Positions 12,005 to 23,578 of a stretch of DNA of 64,000 bases are shown piece by piece (the first letter of the stretch is position 1; every line of letters begins with the position of its first letter). The notes under the pieces were generated by a model that saw nothing but the letters and a program-made list of their open reading frames with translations, did no database searches and was not told the origin of the DNA. A program made the translations under genes and the position numbers. The stretch is from NCBI RefSeq assembly GCF_014529535.1, contig NW_023503493.1:5116001-5180000 (forward strand), given 5' to 3'. This DNA is from Bradysia coprophila. Lineage: Eukaryota; Arthropoda; Insecta; Diptera; Sciaridae.

Positions 12005-13136
12005 GAAGTCAAAAACACTCAAAAGAGTAAAAGTGACGCAAGTCCCTGTGCATACTTCCAAAACAACTGATATCGCTGGATGTGACGCATTCTGCGCTTG
12101 TACGCAAAAACTGTAACAGGAAAAATTTGACCAAAGAAATTCTAGAAACAAAATTTTACCAAAAAAATTTTGCGTCACAAAGTGGCAGATGATTCGGACG
12201 TATTAGGACGTATTCTTGTCTAATTTAAAAAATTTCCTAAAAGTACTTTCCTCAACATCTGCCACTTGCGACGCAAATTTTTTTTGGTAAAATTTTGTTT
12301 CTAGAATTTCTTTGGTCAAATTTTTCCTGTTACAGTTTTTGCGTACAAGCGCAGAATGCATCACATCCAGCGATATCAGTTGTTTTGGAAGTATGCACAG
12401 GGACTTGCGTCACTTTTACTCTTTTGAGTGTTTTTGACTGATATCAGTTCTTTTGGAAGAATTAGTAGATTGAAAAATTTGAAAAATTTAAAAAATTTGA
12501 ATAATTTAAAAAATTTGAAAAATTTGAAAAATTTAAAAAATTTAAAAAATTTTGAAACATTTTTAAAAATTTGAAAATTTTTGAAAAAATTTGGAAAAAT
12601 TTGAAAATTTGAAAAATTTTAAAAATTTAAAAAATTTAAAAATTACTAAATTTAGGGAAAAAATTGAGGCGAGCAGAGCTCATTAAAAGCGAACAAATTT
12701 GTTCTACCATAACCATCCACACACACACACTTAAAGGTGTTCTTATATGGGGCTTATATGGGAACTTCGAGGAGCTCTAGCTCCGAAACGAGGCCGGTTC
12801 CCCCGGACGGACGGACGGACTAACAAAGTAACGTAGGATTTTTTCATTTCGTTTAAAGTTCTAAAATTGACCAAAATGTATGGAAATGGGGCTTCTTGGA
12901 AGATTTTTTGCGTGGCCAAATTTTAAGCTGCAAGAACGTGTGATAGCTCGTTGAACTCGTACGGACGCCTAGTTTTTTTTAATGGTAGTTTGGAGTCATT
13001 TGTATTTGAATTGTAGAACTTCAATATTTGCTGTATATATGGTTCTGCAGTCTACGACAAAAAAATTTTTTTGAAATTTTTTCTAGTAATAGGACTTGCG
13101 TCACGGGCGCTATGCTAACGCGCGCCCATGATATTA
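12005..13136. mobile_element. Second composite element with palindrome, (GGAC)n core and 3' hairpin
   Basis: The inverted arms (about 12005-12197 and 12255-12445) carry GTGACGCAAGTCCC and TGCGTCACAA boxes. An AAATTTGAAA minisatellite (about 12466-12650) follows, then a GGACGGACGGACGGAC run near 12807-12823. It closes with GGACTTGCGTCAC (13092-13104) and the hairpin GGGCGC...GCGCCC (13105-13127). The layout parallels 8391-9960. A GTCY-type microsatellite core with a 3' hairpin is known from DINE-1/HINE elements of flies. It lies just upstream of the Raf start, in its presumed promoter region. Confidence 0.5.
12466..12650. repeat. AT-rich minisatellite of AAATTTGAAA units
   Basis: It consists of imperfect tandem copies of a 9-11 bp GAAAAATTT word. 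Confidence 0.8.
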
Positions 13137-13322
13137 GACAACCCCTCACTAACGTTCTGTATCAGTAAGTGAATCGTTCACAGGCTATACGAATACAACG
13201 AAATATGTTATCTATATATTGCTTTGCGAATACCTTTAAAGATAATAAGACTTGCAAGCAAAACAATTTTTATTTCATATCACTAATAAATAACAGGTGT
13301 CAATCAGGCTGTAATTCTCTCG

Positions 13323-13405
13323 AGTTGGAATTTCCTATTTCTTCCCGAGGTGAACACTTGTCATTTGTTTACCAAGAAGGGAAGAAAATAGAAAATTCCA
13401 ACAAG
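13323..13405. repeat. 83-nt hairpin
   Basis: CTCGAGTTGGAATTTCC...CTTCCC pairs with GGGAAG...GGAATTTTC-type sequence ending CCAACAAGAG. The stem is about 23 bp with few mismatches and the loop about 30 nt. It could be a tiny foldback element or a precursor-like hairpin, and nothing further distinguishes these. Confidence 0.5.
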
Positions 13406-13864
13406 AGCGAAAACTGAATTTTTCATTCATGCAGCGAGAATAGCGTTAATTCTCCCCTCAAATGCAGTGAGTAGATGCAGTTTTGTTGACAGTTCAGGTG
13501 AGATTTTTTTTTTATTTCCTCACTTTTGTTAGTCCTATCGGATGAAGAAGAGTTTTGCATGTTTTTGTTTTCTCTAGGATCGAAACTGGATTATTACACA
13601 CCTTGGTAAAACAAGAAAATTGGTGTTTCAAATACTTTACATAATTAGTTTTCGTGTGTTTATTGACCTCGGCTTCGCCTCGGAACAACAAAATTCACAC
13701 GAAAACTCTACTTTTCAATTTTGTGTCCCTTGTTATGTACTACTATTTTACATAACTGGCAATAAAAAGATGAAAAGTCCAGTTTTCGTGTGAATTTTGT
13801 TGATTGGAAGCGTAGCCGAAGTGTACAAACACACGAAAACAAGACTTTTCATTTTTATCCAGAG

Positions 13865-13952
13865 TAATGTAATGAATTTTACATGCTGAGTGCGTCGAAA
13901 GAAGTGCTTTAAACATGAAAAGTACGATTTTCGATGCATGTAGCATGTAAAA
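13865..13952. repeat. Short hairpin repeat, family shared with 28951-29022
   Basis: TTTTACATGCT...GCGTCGAA pairs with TTCGA...AGCATGTAAAA. A related hairpin lies at 28951-29022 with the same stem words, so both are copies of one small foldback family. The surrounding 13640-13850 segment also contains inverted CACACGAAAAC words. Confidence 0.6.
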
Positions 13953-14222
13953 TCCAGTTTCATTTTGGCCAGTCGGAAATTTATAATCCGAGCCAAGGGT
14001 TATAATACCACGTGCCAAAATAACAATTTGGAAGCAGGTACATACTACCACCACAAAAAGACATTTTCCAAATAAAAATTGTTCGGTTCATGCATATCTC
14101 TCCTGATTGTATCTAATGAACACATCTATAGGAGGTTGAAATACACACATGAAGCATAGAAGAAAGAACGTACACATCATGTGTTGTACCAACGGTTCAA
14201 AATTGGATTTCAATGAAAAATG

Positions 14223-14288
14223 TCTGCAGTAGCTCAATTGGTTAGAGCATCAGCCCGGCAAGTTGAAGGTTGTGAAGGTCGCACATCA
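14223..14288 (+). repeat. tRNA-derived SINE-like fragment
   Basis: TAGCTCAATTGGTTAGAGC forms a D-arm/A-box. It is followed by the anticodon-like arm TCAGC-CCGGCAA-GTTGA, with C rather than T at the position before the anticodon, as in the array at 53.8-58.1 kb. The T-arm is decayed and no acceptor stem pairs, so it is not a functional tRNA gene. The flanks (TTGGATTTCAATGAAAAA and TTTTTATGTCAAATCCAA) are imperfect inverted repeats. Confidence 0.55.
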
Positions 14289-15367
14289 AAAATTTTTATG
14301 TCAAATCCAATTCGATTCTAATATTTCAAAAATGTCTAAAAATTATGTAAAATATGTGGTCGTAACATGAAATACGACATGTTTACTGGTATGTGTTTGT
14401 CCTCTTATTGGCCAGGTCACCTTGTTCGCCTTGTTCACTTTTTAAGTCTTTAAGTGAAGTGTCCTAAAAGGTTAATAGCTAAAATACTGAACACCATGGG
14501 TCCATTCAGCAAGGGTTTTTCCGTGTGTTTGATAAACTAAATGTTTATACAAATGTATGCTTCGTCTCAACATGACAAATCCTTAGACTAAGGAGTAAGG
14601 AGTGCAGGCTTCTAACACCCGCTTTAGATTCCGTCCATACTCAAAAGACAAAGGGGGTTTGAAAATCGTTCTTTTCTGATACAACATGTAGTAAGTGAGA
14701 TTAAGAGTGCCGAAGGTCCGAGTATGTTTAGAATACAACGAAATAAGGTGTGAATTTGACACAGAGAGCTAAGAGATCGTTTGCTAGAGAGAGTATTGCT
14801 TCATCTATTACCTCATTTTCAAGAGATGCTTCAAATCTTTTACTTCAATGGTTTGAACATGCTCGTAAGAAGTTTTGAAGGAGAAATCTGAACAAAGGAC
14901 TGAATGGGAAGTGTCAGACATTTATGCTGAAGAATTTTGACACTTAGACGTTTGCACTTGAGGAAACTTCTTCTTAGTTGGCGGACATTAGTAATTGTAA
15001 GACGAAATGTACTAGTAGCGTTCAAAAATCTACAGCTATCCTGTAGCAAGGTATATAAACACTGAACGTAGAGACTGTCATGACGGGGAAGAATCGTTAA
15101 GTGGAAATTGTGTTTAAACAAAGAACTTGCGGGAGCTGTCAAACGTCTCTTTCATTTGACACTTCCCTCGAACAAAACAAGATTTCACCGTCCAGTTTAG
15201 CGCAATTAGGTTTATTCAATCGTATGTAAAAACGAATTGTGACAGACCGAAAACAACCGACCGTTATCCACAGAAGCAAACATAACCGCAACTTAAACAA
15301 ATTTGTTAGTTAAAACTTCAAAGTGAGGTTGAGTTGACATTTTGAACGGCCTTGGAAGAAACATACA

Positions 15368-15712
15368 CCCAAAGTATATAAACACTGAAGGTAATGCAAA
15401 TCCACAGTTACACACGGATCCAAACTTTCAGGTGAATTTTAGCTCCGTCATGTTGTACACGTATTGAATTAGTTTGCGTCAAGTTGCATCTAGTGGTGAA
15501 TTTGGAACGATTTAGCGACGTTATGTTGCACACATATAAAATTCGTTTGCGTCAAGTTGTATTTAGTGGTGAATTGGAAGGATTTAGGGCCGTCATGTTG
15601 CACAAGTCTAAGTTAGACAACATACGAAAATGAATTCACCTGAAAGTTTGGATCCGTAATTTCCCTGATCCGCTGAGGGTCTGCATTACCTTCAGTGTTT
15701 ATATACTTTGCA
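15368..15712. repeat. Foldback with internal 80-bp tandem repeats
   Basis: CCAAAGTATATAAACACTGA (15368 onward) pairs with the complement ending near 15712. Between them lie about three imperfect copies of a segment of about 82 bp with TGTTGCACACAT and GTTTGCGTCAAGTTG. A partial second copy of the element continues to about 15935, after which PRPF38B begins. Confidence 0.6.
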
Positions 15713-16214
15713 TACACCGAGGTAAATACGAATTTAGTTTCGTTATGTTGCACACACATTGAATGCGTTTGCGTCAAGTTACAGTTAGTGGTGAGGTGAA
15801 TTCGATTCGAACTTAGCAGATGCAACAACATTAACAAGAAATATATCGACGGCAACATTACAAAAATGAATTCACCTGTAAGTAGAGATCCGTAATTTCT
15901 CCGCTAGGGGTCTGCATAACCTTCAGTTTTTATGTAAGTATTTTCCTTCTCAGCCCTGAATAGAAAACGTACGCGACACCACTGGCAAATTGATGCATAC
16001 GCATGACATTCAGTGTTACCGTGTTGTATGTGTACATCGGCGTATACTCTGCCAGACGGTAACCCTTGGCATTTCTGAACAGCCATTTTTGTTTTCGGAT
16101 TTTCGTGAAATGGTTAAAGTTATTTGCGAAAATTAACACAAAATTAACAGGGAAACGACCAATAAAACTCATTTTTTTACGTTACACTAAGAACATTTCT
16201 ACATTTTGTACAAC

Positions 16215-17554
16215 ATGGATCACGGTAGTCACGAAGGTAAATGCCACGGCACACGTATAGCATCACAAAGAGATATACTTTCACTTCGGTGGTGGTTGAT
16301 GGTTGATTGTTGATGGAAAATTTCTGAACTTTGAGCATCATTTCATTCCGAAAAATAATCGAAAAAAATTTTCCATCGAAATTTCCGCAGAATATTCTCA
16401 GCCCCGGAAAACTGGCAAACAACACAACGTTTTACCACTGTGGGGCAATGAGGCAACGATGAATTTAAATCCATTAATTCTGGCGAATATTCAGTCGTCC
16501 AGCTACTTCAAAGTGTCACTGTTCAAACTCAAAACGTATCACGAAGTGGTGGACGAAATCTACTATCAAGTAAAGCATTTGGAGCCGTGGGAGCGAGGTT
16601 CACGAAAGACTGCAGGTCAAACTGGCATGTGTGGCGGGGTAGGTAATGTGTAAATTTAATTTTACATTTGGCTGGAGTGCGTGCGGTGAAATTGTTGCTA
16701 AATGTTCGTTCTTTGCGTGTAGGTTAGAGGAGTCGGTGCTGGTGGCATAGTGAGTACGGCATATTGTTTACTCTACAAATTGTACACACTACGTCTGACT
16801 AGGAAACAGGTTAATGGCCTGCTTACACATACAGATTCGCCTTACATCCGTTCATTAGGTAAACGTTTTGCCACTACTGTCTGTGTGATGTTCATTGATC
16901 GTTAATTTGTCGCTTCTTTGGACAGGTTTTATGTACTTGCGGTACACTCAACCGCCAGGTGATTTGTACGACTGGTACGAGGATTACCTACAAGACGAAG
17001 AAGAGGTGGACGCAAAGGCCGGCGGTGGACAAACCATGACAATCGGACAAATGATCCACCAATGGCTGGTCAAACTGGATTGGTTTTCGACGCTATTTCC
17101 ACGGATACCGGTGCCGATACAGAAACAGATCGAAAAGCGTCTCGATGAATATTCGCGCAAGAACAATGTGAATCTACAGGCTCGATATATGAATGTGGAA
17201 CGTGAAACTGGCGGTGGTGGTGGTGGTGCTGGTGGTAGCAGTGGCAACATGGGAAAACGTGACGGACGCGAGCAATTCGATCGAAGTCGTGTCGCACCGA
17301 ATCGTAATGAATACAGAGACGATCGTCGATTCCGATCACGGTCAAAGGAGCGGACGACTGGTGATAGTCGTGATCGACGTGGCGAAGGGCATCGGGATCA
17401 TCGCAATGATTATCACAGAAATCGGGACAGAAGCCGGGAACGAGGCGGCCGAGACAAAGACTATTATCGAGATGGTGAGGGTGGCAGTGATCAGTACAGT
17501 AGTTCGAGTCGACATCGAGACCGGGATCGTGATCGGGATAGAAAGTATCGGTAG
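16215..17554 (+). CDS. PRPF38B: Pre-mRNA-splicing factor 38B (PRP38 family)
   Basis: This is a nuclear spliceosome-associated protein of the PRP38 family, the family that acts in spliceosome activation. Four exons are read: 16215-16236, 16391-16638, 16723-16858 and 16926-17554. They total 1035 nt in phase, giving 344 aa. The PRP38 domain (about aa 18-205) is nearly complete and matches the human protein closely (NVLPLWGNE, TMNLNP, YHEVVDEIY, SRKTAGQTGMCGG, THTDSPYIR, FMYLRYTQPPGDL, FSTLFPRIPVP). The tail (about 220-344) is a Gly run followed by Arg/Asp/Ser-rich RD and RS repeats, as expected for this family. The first 22-nt exon (MDHGSHE) is inferred: its ATG, the donor G|GTAAAT and the acceptor CCGCAG give the right phase, and no in-frame ATG precedes the conserved domain in exon 2. 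Exons 2-4 are secure. Confidence 0.93.
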
Positions 17555-18436
17555 AATAATTGTGTGTGTGTGTATGTGTGTGTGTGGACCAAAGACTTGG
17601 GATAGACAAAACGTTTAAATTATCGAGAAGAGTACCATCCATCCATTTTCAACCCCGTCTCTCGTCACATCAATTTTTCATTTAAAGTTCAGAGCGGAAA
17701 TTTCCGGTTTCTGTTATTAAATAAGACAACGCGCGTGATAATCGTACATTGCTTTTTGTATCATCAAGAGGGTCAATGTACGCCACATTCATCCGTTTCA
17801 TACCTCAACCACCACCAATTTCTATTATATATCGAACAGTTATACGAATTTGTAAAGATTTTATTGACAATTTATTTCTCCTATCAAAATGTTGTTCCCG
17901 TTCCAATGCCTCCGGGCGCCGGAATACGCGGAATAACGGATTTTACCAGAGTTGTTTGTTGTTTATTCACTCAGGAATTTGTAAATAGAGAAATCTCGTT
18001 CTTTGTTCAATTAAGAGACCGTTTCTTTACCTGACTTGCAATCAATCAATTATTTTTTTTAGTCTTCATTTACACGTGTGCATGGGACTTTTAGCCATAA
18101 GCTGATTCGATTATCAAAAAAAAAATATTTTTTTAAAATTGTATTTTGAACCACCGTCATTCGTGGACGTGTATCAGTAACACGCTTTCAGCTATTGTCT
18201 TTCTAAGGCATACAGAACTAATGTTAAGTTTTCACTTAAAATCTTCTCAAATTTATGTTTGAACAGAGAGCCTTTTTTATGGAAATAAAGAATTACGAAG
18301 TGATTTATCAACTGGAGATATGTGTTTTTTGCGTTTTTTTTTAAATTTGAAATTAGGTCAAATGGAAAGCCCAGATCGGACATCCTGCAAGAGTCATATC
18401 GCGAAATCTTCGAACAATCGGCTAGCCATGCCATTC
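17555..18436 (+). other. PRPF38B 3' flank with GT microsatellite and possible poly(A) signal
   Basis: A (GT)n run begins just after the stop (about 17561-17586). ATTAAA at 17716-17721 is a plausible polyadenylation signal. The open frames at 17735-18034 look like untranslated sequence. An open frame near 18322-18450 (with YREIFEQSA, RIVEKYGAH) looks protein-like but matches no family that I know and runs into a foldback arm. Confidence 0.45.
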
Positions 18437-19284
18437 GGATTGTTGAAAAGTATGGTGCCCATCAAATCCTTGTTTCTTTACGACTTCAACGAGGTACATC
18501 TAGCCTGTCGTGGAATTGTCGTTTTCGTGTTAGAGCTGTTTGAAAAATCGGTGGTTTTCGGTTGGAAATTTTTTCACCCTGATTATCTCGGGTAATAAGA
18601 GGTCGACTTCGTTCAAATTTTAAGGGATTGTAGTGCTAGACTAGGCCGATCACACAAGACATCAAATACGTCGAACCGTTGGCTGTACTGGCTTCAGTGA
18701 CTGTATTGACAAAAATGTTTCTCTGACCAGTGACCCCTGCGCGCATCAGCGAACCTGACGGTTGAGGGTTCTATTGGAAGGCAAAGACTCCCTACTTTCT
18801 AAAAGTATAAAAACTTGTGTTGGAGGGACTATTGGCTGTAAGAGATAGGGCAATTTCAAAAATTTCACTCCAAAGAAATTTCGACCGGTTTGTCGACCAC
18901 TTTCATTTTTTTACCTTAAATTTAATTTATAGAGTTTCTTGGTATCTCAGCTTTCCAATGAGGATTTTTCCGACTTTACTACTTACAAGAAATGCGATTT
19001 TGGTTTGCTTTTCTGAAGCAGCCGAGTTTTTGGTTGGTTGGATGCGTGTGATAAATGCTCCTCAGACCTTGAGCTACATTTAGCACTACAATCCTCTAAA
19101 ATTTGAGCGAAGTCGACCCCTTATTACCCAAGATAATCAAGGTGAAAAAATCTCCACCTGAAACCCACCGATATTTCCAACAGCTCTAGCACGAAAACGA
19201 CAATTCCGCGAGAGGCGAGATGTACCTCGTTGAACTCTTAATGAAGCAAGGATTCGATGGGTGCCATACTCTTCAAAAATCCAT
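18437..19284. repeat. Foldback with arms of about 190 bp
   Basis: GGATTGTTGAAAAGTATGG at 18437 onward pairs with sequence ending near 19284. The arms continue inward to TAGTGCT (about 18632) and TAGCACTA (about 19080) with roughly 80-85% identity. The 450-bp interior is unrelated sequence without a coding frame. Confidence 0.65.
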
Positions 19285-19439
19285 ATATGTTGAATTTATC
19301 CTCCATACAAATTGTTATAAGAATTCGCGAAAAAAATAAGAAAAAAATTCTATGCATCCGTACAAGTTCAAAGAGCTTTCGCTCGTCAAAATCGGTGATT
19401 ATTATTGGCCGAGATAAAAATCTTTCAATCTAAAAGAGA

Positions 19440-20150
19440 CTAAACTTTAGCCTCCCTGCTTTACATTCGAAAGAAGATAATAAACTTCATCCAATGCTTG
19501 GATTGCTGGCAATGCACCAAGCACAGAAGCTGAATTTCCACGTTCAATGTCTATAGATAGTCTCTGCCGAAGGAAAAGCGTAGCTCTCTTTTCGTTTGTG
19601 AAAATCGAAATTGTCTTGCTCAAATCGAAAATAATTTGCTTTGCATGAGGACCACAGGGACCTAACGTTTCAAAACCTAAAGGAACAAAGAAATATTGGC
19701 CCACTAAAGAATTATGTAGTTCGATCTTCATATCCTCTGTAATTTTTGCCACCCAACCAACGTGTCTTAAACTGTTCCTCAAATAAGGTTTTGCAAGTGT
19801 GTCTCTGCACGTTGCGTCCCATAGCTAACTTTTTTTCCAGCAGACCATGGTATATAGGTGAGTCTATCAGCGTGTTTACCATCTTTACGAACAACTCTAG
19901 GTGGTTCTAAAATCGCTGGAATTCCTGCGGAAACTACACCTCTTCTAATTGTTTCGTTCAAAGAATGATGCTTTTATACAGCTCAAACCATGAATGACAT
20001 AAGAATCAACGTCTTTGCCGCAAATGCATTTATGTGGTTGACTAATCTTTGCTCCGATTCGTAGAGCCGAAGTTCTTAAGGTGTCGTTATCGAGGAATAA
20101 ACCAAGAGATGTTGAAGGTAAAGCGCTCAACCATAGCCCAGAATCAAATC
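19440..20150 (-). pseudogene. 3' end of a non-LTR-like retroelement ORF, copy A (decayed)
   Basis: Three overlapping minus-strand frames carry the end of a retroelement polyprotein, in order: a CxC...H...C zinc-knuckle-like segment (KCICGKDVDS, HGLSC); a DGK..D...IPW segment resembling a restriction-like endonuclease core; and the C-terminal block GFETLGPCGP...FLRQRLSIDIERGN. Frame changes between them show that it is dead. The same order of motifs occurs in copy B at 21612-23008. The element class is provisional. Confidence 0.6.
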
Positions 20151-20879
20151 ATGAAACTCGTCAAGTGCCATATCGGTGGAATTAGTTCATTAGAAAATTT
20201 GCTTCTAACCGTTGTGGTTCAAATAAGCAAGCAATCGACGTTGAGAACAAAATGTATTTTTATATATGAGAATGGTAAGCACATTGAATTTTCAAGCCAT
20301 CGTCCATTGCTTTAATATCCGAGAGTGATTGTGTCCATTCCGATGCTGCGATAGTTTTTGTTTGATTTTATTGGAGATGTATAAGACTGTTGGAATACAG
20401 ATCAAATAACTTTTTTGTTTTCGGAGCACAATTCATCCTGGTTCTTGACATTTCTACGCGACCATGTAGCTAAGTAGTTGATCGAACCAAGTCTGATTGC
20501 GTAAACGATTGAATGAACAAGTTTAAGCCGAGCCAATTCAATATCATGAGTTGTTGGCGCACTTTACGTCTAAGTCAATGCAACTGATTGTTCTTGCCCG
20601 CCTCTTTAACTAAACATATTTCTTTATATCCGTCATTTGACTGCCAGAGTCTGGATACAGAAAAGAGAATGCGAAGAGATTTGCGGTGATACGCTGATCG
20701 ACAAATTCCATGAAGAAAGTGAAGTGTTCTGAAGAGTGAAACTGATTGATGTGTCTGTTTAAGTTAGAGATATGATAGTAGGCCTACAGCACATCACATT
20801 AACTTGAAACACTGATAATAATTACATGATCCTCACAATTTTTCTGCTAAATTTCAATCATCTCTCTGATGAACATCAG

Positions 20880-21240
20880 CATATCCTCACGCTTTCCTTG
20901 CATAACAAAACTGGTTAGCTTTGGAATGCTTTTTTCTCGTCGGTGGTCAGATGATATATTCCGCTTCTACAACAAAAAATCCAGTAGCTAAATCTGTTGA
21001 GGGCCCTTCGTTCCGATATCTTGAAGGATCTTCGAAATCTCAGAATGCTTTTGTTAAATCAAAACAAAATCGAAACTCTACCGTCAGATATATTTCGCAA
21101 CAACAAAATACTGAAAGATTTTTTCCTCGAATACAGTTAGCTGAAAGAGCTGCCTTCCGGTGTTTTTCAAAATCACTGGAAAATCTCGAAATTCTTCACT
21201 TAGATGCAAATCAAATCGAGACTCTACCAGGCTTACGACA
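20880..21240 (+). pseudogene. Leucine-rich-repeat gene fragment, frameshifted
   Basis: Two LRR units are legible in different frames: LRNLRMLLLNQNKIETLPSD (about 21020-21100) and LENLEILHLDANQIETLPG (about 21178-21234). Both match the LxxLxxLxLxxNxIxxLP consensus of extracellular LRR proteins. The frame shifts between them and a stop intervenes, so it is a relic. The fragment ends where the CAGGTCAGGTTGACCTG foldback begins. Confidence 0.6.
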
Positions 21241-23578
21241 GGTCAGGTCAGGTTGACCTGATAAGGAAATCGACGTTGACCTGACCTGACCTGATATTTT
21301 CAGGTCATGACCTGAAATGACCCGATACGACCTGACGACCTGAAATTGAATTTTGAAAGTACTTGAAGTCGAGTTGCTGTACATATTTTTGAATGTAATA
21401 TATCTCTGGAAGAGCCCAGAAATTTATTTTGATGCAATTTTTTGTGAAATTAGTCTATTTTGCTTAGGTTTTAAATTATTTTTGTTGACTGTGGGTCGTG
21501 AATCATTGCTAATACCTCGTGTAAGATTATTTAAATATTCTTTATTAAAAGCGAAAAAAAGGCTGCAAAGTGCATTCAGTAAAAAAACGATCTTTTCAAC
21601 AAACAAATATTTACAATAAATAAAAATCATCAATTCTATTACGTCCCAAGGTCCCTAAAATGCAACTAGAATTTCTTCGTTGAATCGCAATGGAAACCTT
21701 CTGTAGCAGGTAGTCCATAGAGCGCGGTTCCCCAGAAGCCTTTTGCATTAATGATCCCAATTTCTTTATAAATGTCTTTGTCTCAGGACCCATGCTACCT
21801 AGGGATTCAAAAGCAATAGGTGTGAATAAATAATTATCTTTTAAACAAATGTAATGATTGTGCTTAGATCTTTCGGCATTATCAGCAGTCGAACCAGCTT
21901 TTTTGGATGACTGATTAACATAAGAAGAGGCTAGGGTATCTCTAATGGTTACATCCCACAAAATAGGTCTACCGTGACTCCATGGAACATAGAGTCATAC
22001 CATCCGGTCTTTTCCCGTCATCTCTAGAAATTCCCGGAGGCTGTACTAAATTCGGAAACCCTGCAGAAGAAAATGCATGAGAAAAGATTTTGTTAACTTC
22101 ATCATGTCCAGGAATCCATCCTCCGCTTTTATTGCAAGATAAACCATGTAAGCCATCCTTCTTAACGTTTTTACCACAAAGACATTTATGTTCTTCGCAT
22201 AATTGACAACCTAGTCGAAGAGCAACAGCAATTCGTGCAGAATTGTTATCTAATAATAAGCCTAACTGACTCGATGGAACTACTTATAGCCACTTTGAAG
22301 ATTCTTTAGTAGATGACGCAAGCAGTCGAGCACGAGCAGTTGGCTCACTAGAATCAAACATTTCTGAAAATTTACTTTTGATCCTCGGTAGGTCCCAATT
22401 CGTTTGCACTTTCTTGTGGGCATCATTATCTGGAATAAAATCTTGAGGAATATCCTCCATCAAACGTAAAATGTCGTCATTCGTAAATTAAATTTTTTGT
22501 CTGACAGATCGGATGACGAATATACAGAAGACTAATATGCTGGCAATGCCAAATCCTCTACTTTCCTAATACCCATACCTCCAAAGGATAAAGGCAGCGA
22601 AGCCTGATCCCACGAAAACCCATCCACCTTCGCATTAGTAATAACTTCGAGTGTAGAACGGAAGATCTCGTCTACAGCTTTCAGTTTATCTAACAATAAG
22701 AAAGATCTACATGAGCGCAAGAGATAATTAAACCTACAGCTAATCAAGGACTTCCTAAAAATACACAAAGCAGGATGAATATACATCAACCTCAAACGAT
22801 CGCACATCAAACTAATTGACTCAATCTTAGACGAAAACATCATCTCTAAACCTGATTCGAAAATTGGTGAGCCTAAAATTTCAAGTGAAGACTCATCAAC
22901 TTTCTTAATCCCTGGCAACAACGCTGAAATGTCAGCGTACATACGAGCCTCATCCTCAGCAGAAGCGTTAACAAAAAACACCTCACACTTGTTCGCATTC
23001 AAAGGCAAACCCGAGATGTAAGATCATAAGAACGTGTAGGAAGTGTTTTTAACAAAGGATTTTGCAAAAGTGAGATTTTAATTGTTAGCTAAGATGAGTT
23101 AGAATCGGGTTGGCTCATTGGGAACGTACTGGCCTTCCACCAAGAAAACCCAGGATCCTGCTGAGAGAAAGTAACGTTCCCAAGTTTCTTCATAATTGAG
23201 TAGTTAGTGTTTACTGTCAACATATGCAAATCAACAGAGGCATATTAATGTATAGTCGAGTTTCGACACCGTGTTTGTTATCAGCCTAGTATTTTAGCCC
23301 TTGAGAAAATGATTTTGAACACTCACGTAACGTAAATTTGAGAGTGGTCTAACGAGTGAATATTTTTTTAAATCGAAAAAAAAAATGATTTCTTATCATT
23401 AAACATTCATCAAAGATTTTTAAGATTTTCATTTTCATACCGAAACGATTTCAGGTCATCAGGTCAACCTGAAAATTATCAGGTTTGGTTATCAGGTCAT
23501 TTCAGGTTGTCAGGTCAGTTTTGACCTGACCTGAAATTGACCTGACCTGAAATTTTTAGGTTGACCTGACCCGATAAC
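21236..23578. repeat. Foldback arms of CAGGTC/GACCTG words flanking retroelement copy B
   Basis: Left arm (21236-21345) and right arm (23455-23578) consist of near-tandem AGGTCAGGTTGACCTG words in opposite orientation, 2.3 kb apart. The interior holds a retroelement relic, which probably inserted into an originally compact foldback. No unambiguous target duplication was found. Confidence 0.6.
21612..23008 (-). pseudogene. Non-LTR-like retroelement, reverse transcriptase to C-terminus, copy B (decayed)
   Basis: On the minus strand, the frame 23008-22532 (158 aa) carries the end of a reverse transcriptase (PLNANKCEV at the start, LPLSFGGMGIRKVEDLALPA at the end). Downstream frames continue with LLLDNNSARIAVALRLG, the zinc-knuckle-like CLCGKNV...LHGLSC, DDGKRPDG, an ILWDVT core and the terminal FESLGSMGPE...QKVSIAIQRRN block. 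Several stops and frameshifts break it and the 5' part is missing, as in 5'-truncated LINE copies. The KRPDG...WD pattern suggests a PD-(D/E)XK nuclease of the restriction-like type. That assignment is inference. Confidence 0.65.

Noticed and set aside
17070..17642. A 190-residue His/Asp-rich frame antisense to PRPF38B
   Set aside because: It is the complement of the repetitive RD/RS codons of PRPF38B.
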